From: Budorcas taxicolor
Lineage: Eukaryota; Chordata; Mammalia; Artiodactyla; Bovidae
Assembly: GCF_023091745.1 (NCBI RefSeq)
Contig: NC_068930.1
Span: forward strand, 12,360,262-12,424,261
Direction of reading: 5' to 3'
DNA length: 64,000 bases
Notes under the pieces: model-generated
What the model was told of the DNA's origin: nothing
The model's input: the letters and a program-made list of their open reading frames with translations, nothing else
Databases searched by the model: none
Translations under genes and position numbers: made by a program
Part shown: in pieces, positions 22,226-32,290 of the stretch
How positions within the stretch are numbered: the first letter of the stretch is position 1
How the letters are laid out: each line of letters begins with the position of its first letter

Positions 22226-22992
22226 CATAAGCTACAAAAGCTAATCGGAACTTACAGTCTAAAAAAATAGCATCTCACATGCCTTAACCTTGCTTTCCAG
22301 GGAGGAGACAGAAACAAGATCTAGGAGTGTAAGCCTCTAGAGTGAGGCCTAACATTCTACTTGTCCTATCACAATGAGCTTATCAATCAAACAAACAAAT
22401 GGGTTCAAATCCTGAATGCCCTCTCCACTAGAGAAATAACGCCCGCTCTTGGAAACAAAATTCCTTTGGTTCTTTAAATTGATGCATTTTATTATTTTAA
22501 CCACATTAGTGAAATTAAACCATTAAATTTGCATCATTCAAATATACTTTCATTAATGCTAATCAACTAATTGAGGAGCAATCTACAAAAAGTTTCCTAA
22601 TTAGCACTCGGCTCCCCAAATATCCATTTGCAATGAATAATTTATCACTTAACTGTGTCCTGAAGAAAAATAAAGGCCTGAAACTTAAAAAAGTGATTCT
22701 ACATTTACTATTGGCTTCATACTGCATAAGCATATGATATAATTGTAAGGCTTTCTAGGATTAGAATTATTAGAACATGTTGCAGCTTCTTTGGTAAAAA
22801 AAAATTCTCATCAAATGTTCTTACTTAAACAGGTAAGCTCAGAAGTCATTCAAATGAAGTATAGCAAATATGAAAGAATTTTTTTCTTTGTGAGGATAAT
22901 TATATTTTATTGTCAAATCATATCCTTGTTTGGGTAATGTAGTGCTTCAAAGCCTGCTTCTAACTCTAACAGAGAACTTTTTTGCCCAGAGA
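22226..22992. other. Unassigned
   Basis: AT-rich. No named repeat or coding signal. Confidence 0.4.
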
Positions 22993-23001
22993 AGTCCTTG
23001 A

Positions 23002-23199
23002 TTGGGCTTCCCTTGTGACTCAGCTGGTAAAGAATCACCTGAAATGCGGGAGACTTGGATTTGATCCCTGGGCTGGGGGATCAAAGGTCCCCTGGAGAAG
23101 GGAAAGGCTACCCACTCAAGTATTCTGGCCTGGAGAATTCCATGGAGCCCATGGGGTTCCCAAGAGTCAGACATGACTGAGCAAATTTTACTTCACTTC
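23002..23199 (+). mobile_element. Bov-tA SINE with 9-bp TSD
   Basis: Sense copy from GGGCTTCCCTTGTGACTCAG to GACTGAGCAAATTTTACTTC. AGTCCTTGA is duplicated at 22993-23001 and 23200-23208. A short insertion (GGGGGATCAAAGG) sits in the body. Confidence 0.95.
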
Positions 23200-23208
23200 A
23201 GTCCTTGA

Positions 23209-23576
23209 CTAACTTATTCACTCCATGCACTTGAATCATGTCAAATGTCTGCTGCAGACTTTTTTTTTTTTTTTCAAAAAAAACCTGAAAGGATTTTTTT
23301 CATAGGAATTAATATTTTTAACTGGATTACATTTTATTTTTTTTTAATATGGCAATATAAACATTCTACAAAATGAATAAAAAGGGTATAAGATAAAGTT
23401 TCATTTTAGTTTCTATTACTTTCATGATTAAGATTCAATTGTTATTGCCTAGCCATAAGCAGCTCTAGTCCCAAAGAACTCCTAGTGCAGAAGGAAAAAC
23501 TAAATATAAACAATGCACAAAAAATAAAAAAAATCAGGAATATCTCTCAAAAAGGTTAACCTGAATGGACTTACTT
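23209..23576. other. Unassigned, T/A-rich
   Basis: A T-run followed directly by an A-run near 23260-23283 could fold into a hairpin. The rest is unrecognised. Confidence 0.4.
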
Positions 23577-23795
23577 CAGAGGTGAGCAAACCACCACCTG
23601 TGTTCCCAAAGCACCAAGTCTCCTGTTTTGGCGAATTAAGTTTTGCTGAACAGTCTTGCCCCTCCATTTATATACCATCCATGGACTCTTTCACATTCCC
23701 CTGGCAGAGATGAATAATTGCAACAGACATTGTGTAGCCTACAAAACTAAAAATGTTACTATCTCACCCTTTCAAAAAAAGTTTGCTGACCTCCG
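23577..23795 (-). mobile_element. hAT-type non-autonomous DNA transposon
   Basis: Left end CAGAGGTGAGCAAAC and right end GTTTGCTGACCTCCG are inverted repeats of the CAGGGGT-GGCAAACT kind. The interior (GTAGCCTACAAAACTAAAAA; TTACTATCTCACCCTTTC) matches a common mammalian hAT MITE. The 8-base flanks ACTTACTT (23569-23576) and ACTTTTCT (23796-23803) fit the 8-bp duplication made by hAT transposases. Orientation is assigned from memory of the family. Confidence 0.75.
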
Positions 23796-23803
23796 ACTTT
23801 TCT

Positions 23804-25099
23804 CTCATGGGAATTCTTTTTCAATGAATAAAATAAAATTTTCATTGAGATGTCAGCATCATTCAAGCCCAAGTCTAGGTGACCCAGCACGAAGTCCATT
23901 CTTGCCCTTCCAGCCATGCTTCTCTCACTGCCCAAGTGACATAAGACCAGGAAAACTACCTCGATTCGCTCCATCCCTTATTTTTATCTCCAAAAGTAAA
24001 TCTTTCCTTCTTATGCCAATCTACATTACACCCAGCTACAAACTTCCACACAAGCTGCAGACAATTCTCTCTTTGGATTGTAACTACTGAAATTTCAGAA
24101 CTTTTCAGTTGAGAAACTACATTCTATTGTGCTGTTTAATTTGTACAATTTCGAGACCTAACAAAAGTGGTCCTTCTGAACTAAACTCTTTACAATCTTT
24201 TCTGTGTCAAAATACCTAAGGAAAAATTTCAGCTTTAGTACTTTCATTGCTTTCAGAAAAGCCAAAAATTAGACTTCTCTTTCTAGGACAGAATAGTATC
24301 TAAGAGTCGTTGCTATCAACCCCTCTCTTCTTTAAAAAAAAAAAAAATTAAATATTTAATAAAACATTTTAAACAATTGCTTTAAAAGGTTAGGTGTACT
24401 TGAAAGAAAGTAAGAGATATCAGGGTCATGAATGAGAAAGGAACATAGAGTAAAGATAAAAGCTATCCAATACACAACTTGCTTTCCTGGGGATACACAA
24501 AGGTGCTGGAGTACCAGTGGCAAGGGGTGACTACAGATGATGCTCTAAAGTTCCTGATGGACAGATTTTGCATGAAGGTGGAACTCTCAGAAAAAGAATG
24601 AACTAGATAAAGTAACTATTTAAGATCATCTACAAAACAATGAGTCCTGCTTCTGTTAGGAATATGAAAGAAAAAACAACCTTGACAGTACAACAAATGA
24701 CCTGTCTTCATGTAAAATTGGGGATGAAATTTTTTATGCCTTTAGAAATTGCAAACATCAAACTATAATTTAAAGCAGACCAGATCTCTGACGTTCTTGC
24801 ACACCTGTCAGAAACATAAATCTTCCCTGGGAGAAAGCATCCTCAGAGCAAGTGTGAAAAATTTTCCAGAGCTTGTTCAACAAAAGACAACTTCTTAACA
24901 AAAGCTCAATATACAAAGGAAAATAAGGCACTGTAAGTGAGAGACAGCAGAAAAAACCAAGAGCAAAATTAGGCCTACAATGACTTCAATTATTGTAATT
25001 ATCAGGTATGTAACTTGCTTAGCTATACATTTGGAAAGCAAGGGGAAAAACATGAATTTGGAGCAAATGACTTCCAAAATATGATCAAATTTCTTACAT
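23804..25099. other. Unassigned
   Basis: No repeat I can name with confidence. An A-run at about 24333-24347 may be an old retroposon tail. A + open frame overlapping here (23656-24090) starts inside the hAT element and is not gene-like. Confidence 0.4.
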
Positions 25100-25525
25100 T
25101 GTACAAAGTGAAGTAAGTCAGAAGCAGAAACACCAATATAGTGTATTAACACATACATATGGAATTTAGAAAGATGGTAATGATGATCCTACACGCAAGG
25201 CAGCAAAACAGACACAGGTGTAAAGAACAGACTTTGGACTGTGTGGGAGAAGGTGAGGGTGGGATGATAAGAGAGAATAGCATTGAAATGTGTATATTGC
25301 CATATGTAAAATAGATGACCAGTGTAAATTCGAATCATGAAGTAGGGCACTCAAAGCCAGTGCTCTGGGACAACCCAGAAGGATGAGGTGGGGAGGGAGG
25401 TAACAGGGGGTTCAGGATGGGGGACACATGTGCATCTGTGGCTGATTCATGTCAATGTTTGGCAAAAACCATCACAATATTGTAAAGCAATTATCCTCCA
25501 ATTAAAATAAATTAATTTTTTAAAA
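25100..25525 (+). mobile_element. L1-BT 3' UTR, sense
   Basis: Typical artiodactyl L1 3' UTR: AAGTGAAGTAAGTCAGAAGC, the G-rich GGTGGGGAGGGAGGTAAC, GGCTGATTCATGTCAATGTT and AGCAATTATCCTCCAATTAA, ending in an A-rich tail. 5' truncated. Confidence 0.93.
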
Positions 25526-26663
25526 ATCCCAGAAGTGACAAATACAATAGTTAAAATTAAAAAATTAATAACTGGTTTACATATTCGTTTAGACACTATA
25601 AAGGAGAGAATTGTTGACCTGAAAGATTCATCTGAAGAATTATTAGTAATAGTATCCAATGAGACAGAAAATATGAGAGTGAGGTTAGAGTCTAATAAAC
25701 GTATGTCTAATTAAAAATATATGTCTAATTATACTTATAGGAGAAATTTAGAGAATAGGAGAAAGAAAACAGAGCTTGAAGAAATCAACTCTGAAAGTTT
25801 CCTACAATTGTTTAAACACGTCAATCTTCAGATTATTAAATCCATGTGAGTCCCAACCAAGATAAATTTTAAAAATCCACACTCAGATATATTGCAATAA
25901 AGCAGCAGAACCCCACAGAAAAAGAGTGAATTTAATAACAGAGAGAAAAAATAAAATGGATTACCATCAGAGAAATGATATTTTTTTACTGACAAATTCC
26001 CAAGAGCAAAAACAAAATATTGAAAAATAAAAACTTGCATTTTAGAAGCCTGGGAGTAAACATCTATAATTTATATGGTTAAATCTACTAAAGCAATTTT
26101 TCAAGAAGATAAAAACTGGATGTGTTTGCCCCCAAAAGATGGAATTTCTAAGGAACTGCAAAAGAAGAAACAAAATAAGCTCTAAAGGACACTCAAAAAT
26201 AAAAAGGGAATGGCAATTAAATGAGATACTTAACATTGCATTAATTTTAAAAATTGATATTCAACGGATGATGATAATGTGCTTAAATTTATCATTGTAA
26301 AGTTATCATTATAAAATGTTAAACAGTGAAAATTATGAACAGATATTGTAAGTAAGGAGAGAGAGAGCCGACCAGAATTAAAATACTCCAAGTCATTTGT
26401 TGAGAAGGTTGATAATACTTCCTTGGTCTTTGTTACATGAAGTCTGCAAATTAAAACTTACAACAAAACTACTAAGAAAAAGAAATAAGATTAATAATAT
26501 CTAAACCAATGGAGGGGAAGATGCAATATATAGATATATATGGATTTGGAAAATTGCAAGGAAGTAGAAAAAAGTAGAACAATAGAAAGGAGACAAATTT
26601 CAAACACAAAATAAATCCAAATAATCGTAGTAATCGTAATACAAATTGATGAATTTTTTCTTT
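25526..26663 (+). mobile_element. Old L1 ORF1 region, sense
   Basis: Diverged ORF1-like sequence: CCCAGAAGTGACAAATACAA, then a region like the coiled-coil/RRM junction (GTGAGTCCCAACCAAGATAA; AATCCACACTCAGATATATT), then ORF1 C-terminal-like AATAAGCTCTAAAGGACACT. Frames are broken everywhere. After the young L1 insertion the same old element probably continues from 27525. Confidence 0.6.
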
Positions 26664-26680
26664 AGAAGTTACACATTGTC

Positions 26681-27507
26681 CCAAATCATCCCACCCTCTC
26701 CCTCAGAGTTCAAAAGTCTGCTCTACACATCTGTGTTTCTTTTGCTGTCTCACATACAGGGTCATCATTACCATCTTTCTAAATTCCGTATATATGTGTT
26801 AGTATACTGTATTGGTGTTTTTTTTTCTGGCTTACTTCACTCTATAATCGGCTCCAGTTTCATCCATCTCATCAGAACTGATTCAAATGCATTCTTTTTA
26901 ATGGCTGAGTAATACTCCATAGTGTATATGTACCGCAGCTTTCTTATCCATTCATCTGCTGATGGACATCTAGGTTGTTTCCATGTCCTGGCTATTATAA
27001 ACAGTGCTGCGATGAACACTGGGGTACATGTGTCTCTTTCAATTCTGGTTTCCTCAGTGTGTATGCCCAGCAGTGGGATTGCTGGGTCATAAGGCAGTTC
27101 TATTTGCAATTTTTTAAGGAATCTCCACACTGTTCTCCATAGTGGCTGTACTAGTTTGCATTCCCACCAACAGTGTAAGAGGGTTCCCTTTTCTCCACAC
27201 CCTTTCCAGCATTTATTGCTTGCAGACTTTTGGATCGCAGCCATTCTGACTGGTGTGAAGTGGTACCTCATTGAAACATGTATACTATCATGTAAGAAAC
27301 GAATCACCAGTCTATGTTCGATGCAGGATACAGGATGCTTGGGGCTGGTGCATGGGGATGATCCAGAGAGATGATATGGCGTGGGAGGTGGGAGGGGGGT
27401 TCATGTTTGGGAACGCATGTACACCTGTGGTAGATTCATGTCAATGTATGGCAAAACCAATACAGTATTGTAAAGTAAAATAAAGTAAAAATAAAAATTA
27501 AAAAAAA
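26681..27507 (+). mobile_element. Young L1-BT, 5'-inverted by twin priming
   Basis: 26681-27270 is antisense L1 (ORF2 C-terminus plus the start of the 3' UTR). 27271-27507 is the remainder of the same 3' UTR in sense, ending in an A-rich tail. The two segments are nearly contiguous in an intact L1, so this is one insertion with an inverted 5' half. The 17-base direct repeat AGAAGTTACACATTGTC at 26664-26680 and 27508-27524 frames it exactly. High similarity between duplications and the long open frame point to a recent event. Confidence 0.96.
26837..27307 (-). pseudogene. L1 ORF2 C-terminal fragment
   Basis: 156 open codons on the minus strand. The first about 13 codons come from the sense segment across the inversion junction. 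From RYHFTPVRM onward it is genuine L1 ORF2 C-terminus: a C-X3-C-X7-H-X4-C zinc-knuckle-like cysteine motif (about residues 33-50), then the aromatic-rich LVQPLWRTVWRFLKKLQIEL and the YYSAIKKN segment near the natural end. Reverse transcriptase and endonuclease are absent. The uninterrupted frame shows the insertion is young. Confidence 0.9.
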
Positions 27508-27524
27508 AGAAGTTACACATTGTC

Positions 27525-28760
27525 AAAGTAGACTTAAAAATAGAAATATGAATATAGAAAGCATGAAAGTAAAAAATCAGATACACCAGGTAAGTAAAAA
27601 GAGAAAAATATCACTAATGAAACAAAAATGGAAGAAGTAACAATACTAAAATAATATTTTCAACAAGAAAATAAAAATATGAACCTAACCATCTAATCAT
27701 ATGAATATATTTTACATATTGTTGTATATACTTTAAGGATATGATGGAGGAAATGACAGAATTATAGTGAGAATTTATATTATTATAATGACAGGTAACT
27801 CTAGTACACCACTCACAATAACTGATAGTTAAATGAGAAATTCAGTCAGGACGTGAAATATTTAAAACCACAATCATCTAACTAACATTTAAGCCATGTT
27901 CCAAATGTTAAAACACACAATCATTTATAAAACATAGATAATATTAGCCAGGCATAAGGTAGGCGTGAATTTCAAAGGAAAAACAATCATATAGAATAGA
28001 ATGCTTATTTGTACATATATATTTATTTATTTAAAATATAATAAATATATTTAAATACAAGTTTTCATTTGACTATATACATATTTAAATGTCATACTGA
28101 ATATTCTATATATATTCCCTTAAAACAAATGGCCAATCATATGAACAAGTATTTCATACTCTGATTCATTAGTAATTGGAGATAAGCAAATTAAATTTTA
28201 CATAATAAAAATAATACAATGACAATTTACAATAAGCCCTCCATATCCTCAGGCTCTGATAAGTGAATTCAACCAACTACAGATGAAAAATATTTATAAA
28301 AATAAATTCCAGAAGGCTCCATAAAGCAAAATTTGAATTTGCCATGGCTGGCAACTATTTATATAACATTTACAAATGTATCAGGTATTATAGGTAAGAG
28401 ATAATTTAAAGTATAAGAGAGAATGTGTGTTGCTTATTTGCAAATACTGTGCCATTTTCTATAAAGGACTTTAGCCTATGAAAAATTTGGTATCTGCAAG
28501 GGTTCCTGGAACCAACCCACAGTGGATACCAAGAGATGACTATACTCAGTTTATTGGCATATGTTTAAATGTCTGGATAATTCCCAATTTTAAAAGTCTG
28601 CAAAGTTCCAAATTTGGCAAGGATGCCAAGAAGTGGTAGCTCTTATTCCCTGCTTGTGGAAACATTAAGTCATACCATCCCTCTGATAAAGAGTTTGTAC
28701 TAATCTCTTCACGGTTGGACATTTACACAGCCACTGAGCCAGATTCCACATCCAGATCTA
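27525..28760 (+). mobile_element. Old L1, continuing, very diverged
   Basis: Weak resemblance to L1 endonuclease-region coding sequence near 27790-27860. The end-of-ORF2 pattern AATTTGGCAAGGATGCCAAG with AATGGCCAATCATATGAACA is seen around the MER8-like insertion. AT-rich and heavily mutated; boundaries uncertain. Confidence 0.5.
28230..28542 (+). mobile_element. MER8-like (Tigger-related) DNA transposon
   Basis: Left end CAATAAGCCCTCCATATCC and right end GGATACCAAGAGATGACTA form inverted repeats flanked by TA. The interior (TTGAATTTGCCATGGCTGGC; TGGAACCAACCCACAGTGGA) matches a non-autonomous pogo-type element. It interrupts the old L1. The name MER8 is from memory. Confidence 0.75.
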
Positions 28761-30178
28761 TACATTTAGTACATGGGAATTCATTTTCGTAATTTCGTAA
28801 CTTCAAGATTTTCCACTGAACCTAAGGTTTACCTGCTAAAGATAATGAAATAGGAAAAGAGCCGCTAATATTGTCTTAGATAAGAGGGGAACACTGGACT
28901 AATAATTAATAGAAATCTATAGGTTTTTATTTCGTTTTGGTTTGTTCTGTTTGGTTCTTTGAGATGTTTTTTTTAGTGGAGTGGGGGTAAGAACTGCAAA
29001 CTATACTGAAAGCTAATCTAGAATCACTGGCCAATCATTGCATCCTCTCCATTTCATGGTGAGTGTTGCAGGTGGGTGGAGATCCTTCACCTAAAGCTCA
29101 GCAGACTACCTAACTGTTCCCTGGAGGCCAGGACGGGCTCACTGATTTCACTGGTGGGAAGCAGACTGTGAAACTGCAAAAGGATCAGTCATAACCCTGA
29201 GTGGTAAAGCCGGCATTTGGTCTTAGAAAAACAAAGGTAGGCTATGAGAATTAGTCCTTTTGGAGATAGCCTAAGGAGAGCCAGAAAGCCTCTCAGTTTT
29301 CTTACACACTGAAGGACACTTTCACCTTTTCATACCTGTTGATATGGAGACCACAATTAGCATGTGTATTTAATCCATCTGTAGACCCAGCTCTGGGCTC
29401 CAATCATTGTCTGAATGACTCCCAGTTTTGATCAGACCCAATAACGTTTGCTTAGCTTTCCTGTTTAACCGAACAGTTCATTACTAAGGATTCTTCTGCA
29501 TGAAGGAAGAAAGAACATAGAAGTGAAAATTGAAAATTTTGCTCTTGAAAATGACGATGTGTCCAATAAGATCTCCAATTAAGTAAGAAGTCTCATTTTC
29601 AAATCACCCAATGAACATGCACTGAGGATCTGTTATCTGAATGGCACTGTACCTCATGTTGGGAGAATATGAAGCTGACTAAGAAACTGATTTTTCTCAA
29701 AGAATTTACTTTTCAATGAAAAAAACCACAAATCAATAGCTAAAACAGAAGTTAAAATAAAATCGGTCTCAAAAGAGACCACACATCTTAGAGTTGAAGT
29801 AGAATAATAAACGGATTGTGACTACAGTAACCAGAAGACTCCCTAAATCAATGGCATTTGCACAAGGGACTTTTAGAAACACCATGAAGACAGGCACAGA
29901 GTTACAAATATGCCTGCTAATACAACGAGAATAGAGAGTATATGCGGTGAAATCGATAAAATTTGGCAGCAGATGCAGCCAGAAGATTTTGAGACTTGAT
30001 TATAGAAGGCCTTGATGTCTTTTTAGTGCACCTCAACTTAATTCTGCAAGCTGCCCACGCCCTGAAGACTATGATGAATGGGAGAAATGTCAGTTGACTT
30101 AGATTTTTAGAAAGATAACTTGGGGAGCATAAGAATGATAGATGTGAAGATCCAGTTAATGAGAAATACAGTGGTTAA
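28761..30178. other. Unassigned, possible old repeat at the right
   Basis: 28761-29600 is unrecognised. About 29610-30160 faintly resembles an old mammalian repeat (GGATCTGTTATCTGAATGGC; AAAGATAACTTGGGGAGCAT), but I cannot name it. Confidence 0.35.
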
Positions 30179-30410
30179 CGGGCTTCCCAGGTGATACTAA
30201 CGGTAGAGAACTCGCCTGCCAATTTGAGAGACATAAGAGATGCAGGTTCTATTCTTGGGTGAGGAAGATCCCCGGGAGAAGGGCATGGCAACCCACTCCA
30301 GTTCTTGCCTAGAGAATCCCTATGGACAGAGGAGCCTGGCGGGCTACAGTCCATCGAGTTGAAAAGAGAGGGACACAACTAACGTGACTTAGCGTGCACA
30401 CATGCACAGT
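30179..30410 (+). mobile_element. Bov-tA SINE
   Basis: Sense copy from GGGCTTCCCAGGTGATACTA through AGGTTCTATTCTTGGGTG (degraded B box) to GAGGGACACAACTAACGTGA. Confidence 0.92.
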
Positions 30411-30839
30411 AGTCAATAAGATACTGAGGGTATCCAGGTGTACTCATGCGATCAAATGGATAAAAAGTTTCTTGTAGCAAGCTTTTAAGTTATTTTTTTC
30501 CCATTTTGTTTCCTCAAGCTTTTGTTTTGTTCAGAACTATTCAAATTCGAACATCTACAGAGTTTTCTTCAAAAACATAATGGCATTTCAGATACATAAA
30601 TACAACATTTCAACAAGGATTCTGAGAAAAATATTAAACAACTGATATAATCTGGCCTCTTAATATTGGATTTTGAGGGACTTAAAAATATATTTCCTTG
30701 TGATAAAAATTCACATTGTAAGAATTTGATTTTTGAAAAGAGAAGAGCTGGTCGGAGAAAGTAAGTAAGTTGTGAAAAATATCTCCTCCCCCCAAAAGAA
30801 AACTTGGCAAAGAGACACTTAAATGGTTTAAGTAATATG
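30411..30839. other. Unassigned, possibly upstream gypsy remnant
   Basis: AT-rich, with no repeat recognised. If the downstream gypsy fossil is part of a longer copy, its reverse-transcriptase region would lie here, but I see only a weak hint just before 30840. Confidence 0.3.
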
Positions 30840-31250
30840 CATATTTTAGGTATTAGGCTTTGCCATTTTTACAAAGTCTTTTAATAGGTTGGAAAGATCT
30901 AAAAAAATTACCTGCATTGAGTATAAGAAATCATAACAAAGTCTTTTTATATTCAGAGTCAGTGTTAATTAGATGTGACTTTGAGAAATCTTTTAAAGTG
31001 CAGGTGAGATGGAGAGCAAGCCTGATACAGAAGCCAGCCAGTCAAGAACAAGCTATTGAGCACATTAGTAGGAAAGGCTTTCCCCAGAGACTCGTTATTT
31101 GAAGACTGAAAAAGAATGTCTAGACATCAAATGGGTTTTGGACAGTTTAAGGTACTAAAGTATTTTCCTGGGGAAAAATTTATATTAGAGGCAGATCATA
31201 GAGCTATACAATGGTGGAACAGAATGAAAGATGAGCGATACTTGGCTCGT
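30840..31250 (+). pseudogene. Ty3/gypsy-like RT-RNase H remnant
   Basis: Three reading frames in succession match the collinear order of a Ty3/gypsy pol. 30840-30881 encodes an LG-I-x4-F-Y-K-x-F linker like the FLGL-x-GYYRxFI that ends the reverse transcriptase. 30860-31102 (80 open codons) encodes a DLKKLPAL-like stretch, then SESVLIRCDFEKSFKVQV, like the conserved PVL-x2-PDF-x-KPF-x-VQ-DAS start of RNase H, and an EHISRK box. From about 31081 a second frame gives P-E-T-R-Y and TEKECLDIKW. From 31161 a third gives GEKFILEADHR-x-IQWW, the EK-F-LETDHR-LQWL motif. At least three frameshifts separate these parts; catalytic residues are partly lost. Function in intact elements: removing the RNA strand during reverse transcription. 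Non-functional here. Confidence 0.72.
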
Positions 31251-31494
31251 AAGATATTATATGTCCCTGTAGCAATGTATTTACATTTTCCCCCAAGAAT
31301 CTCAGGAATGAAAGATGGAGGTATGTTTGCTGAAGCTGTTTTCTGGGTAATGGAATCACATTAGTGAATTATCCTTAGTGTCCATACAAGGCAAAATTCT
31401 CTGCAATCAAATCTCAGCAAAAAGTTAAGGAAAATTGTCACCTGCTTGTAACCAATCTTGCTTCTCTATAATATTCTCTGCCAAAGATACATGC
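31251..31494. other. Flank of gypsy remnant
   Basis: The + open frame from 31116 runs on to 31364, but after about 31250 I see no further gypsy motif. The rest up to the SINE is unassigned. Confidence 0.35.
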
Positions 31495-31690
31495 CTGCAT
31501 ACTAAGTGGCTTCAGCAAGGTCTGTGGACCATAAGCTGCCAGTCTCCCCGTCCATGGGAGTCTCCAGACAAGAAGACTGGGGTGGCTTGCCCTCTTCCAG
31601 GGGATTGCCCCGACACAGGGATTAAACCCTTGTCTCTCGCATCTCCTGCACTGCCAGGTGCATTCTTTACCACTAGTCATCCGGGAAGCG
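31495..31690 (-). mobile_element. Bov-tA SINE
   Basis: Antisense: AGTGGCTTCAGCAAGGTCTG, GAGTCTCCAGACAAGAAGAC, head CAGGGATTAAACCCTTGTCTC, to CATCCGGGAAGCGC. More diverged than its neighbour, so probably older. Confidence 0.9.
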
Positions 31691-31712
31691 CATCGCCCAT
31701 CCGATCATCCTA

Positions 31713-31893
31713 AGTGAAGTGAAGTCTCTCAGTCGTGTCTGACTGTGTCCGACCCCATGAACTGTAGCCCACCAGGCTCCTCCACCCATGGGATTCTCCA
31801 GGCAAGAATACTGGAGTGGGTTGCCATTTCCTCCTCCAGGGGATCTTCCCGACCCAGGGATCGAACCTGGGTCTCCTGCATTGCAGGCAGAAG
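31713..31893 (-). mobile_element. Bov-tA SINE, second of a tandem pair
   Basis: Antisense copy close to consensus: CTCTCAGTCGTGTCTGACTG, CAGGCAAGAATACTGGAGTG, CGACCCAGGGATCGAACCTG. The head is cut off after CATTGCAGGCAGAAG. It lies only about 20 bases from the preceding copy, in the same orientation. Confidence 0.95.
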
Positions 31894-32067
31894 CCATTTC
31901 AGTTCCTGCCAGTTGTGAGGACAGGAATGAGAAGTACCAGCAGACATTCTGTTGTTGGGTAGCTAGAGCAGAAACTGTCTTATGGGTTGACCCTGGTCAA
32001 GGGTCAGTGTGCTGTGGTAACAGTGTGGCTCCTCTCTCCTGACCCATGTTTCCTCCTTTGAAATTCC

Positions 32068-32290
32068 TTCTGCTGCTGCTGCTAAGTCGCTCAGTCGTGT
32101 CTGACTCTTAGCGACCCCATAGACGGCAGCCCACCAGGCTCCCCCGTCCCTGGGATCCTCCAGGCAAGAACACTGGAGTGGGTCGCCATTTCCTCCTCCA
32201 ATGCATGAAAGTGAAAAGTGAAAGGGAAGTCGCTCAGTCGTGTCCGACTCTTGGCGACCCCGTGGACCGCAGCCCACCAGGCTCCTCCAC
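32068..32290 (-). mobile_element. Bov-A2 SINE with CTG repeat at its 3' side
   Basis: Starts with CTGCTGCTGCTGCTAAGTCG, contains both Bov-A monomers and the GAAAGTGAAAAGTGAAAGGG linker, and stops in the second monomer at CAGGCTCCTCCACTT. High CpG retention (GTCGCTCAGTCGTGTCCGAC). Confidence 0.96.

Noticed and set aside
23656..24090. 144-codon open frame on +
   Set aside because: It begins inside a hAT-type MITE and runs into unassigned sequence. There is no domain, and composition is not gene-like.
30840..31364. Functional domesticated gypsy gene
   Set aside because: At least three frameshifts and lost catalytic positions. No start codon context or exon structure supports a gene.
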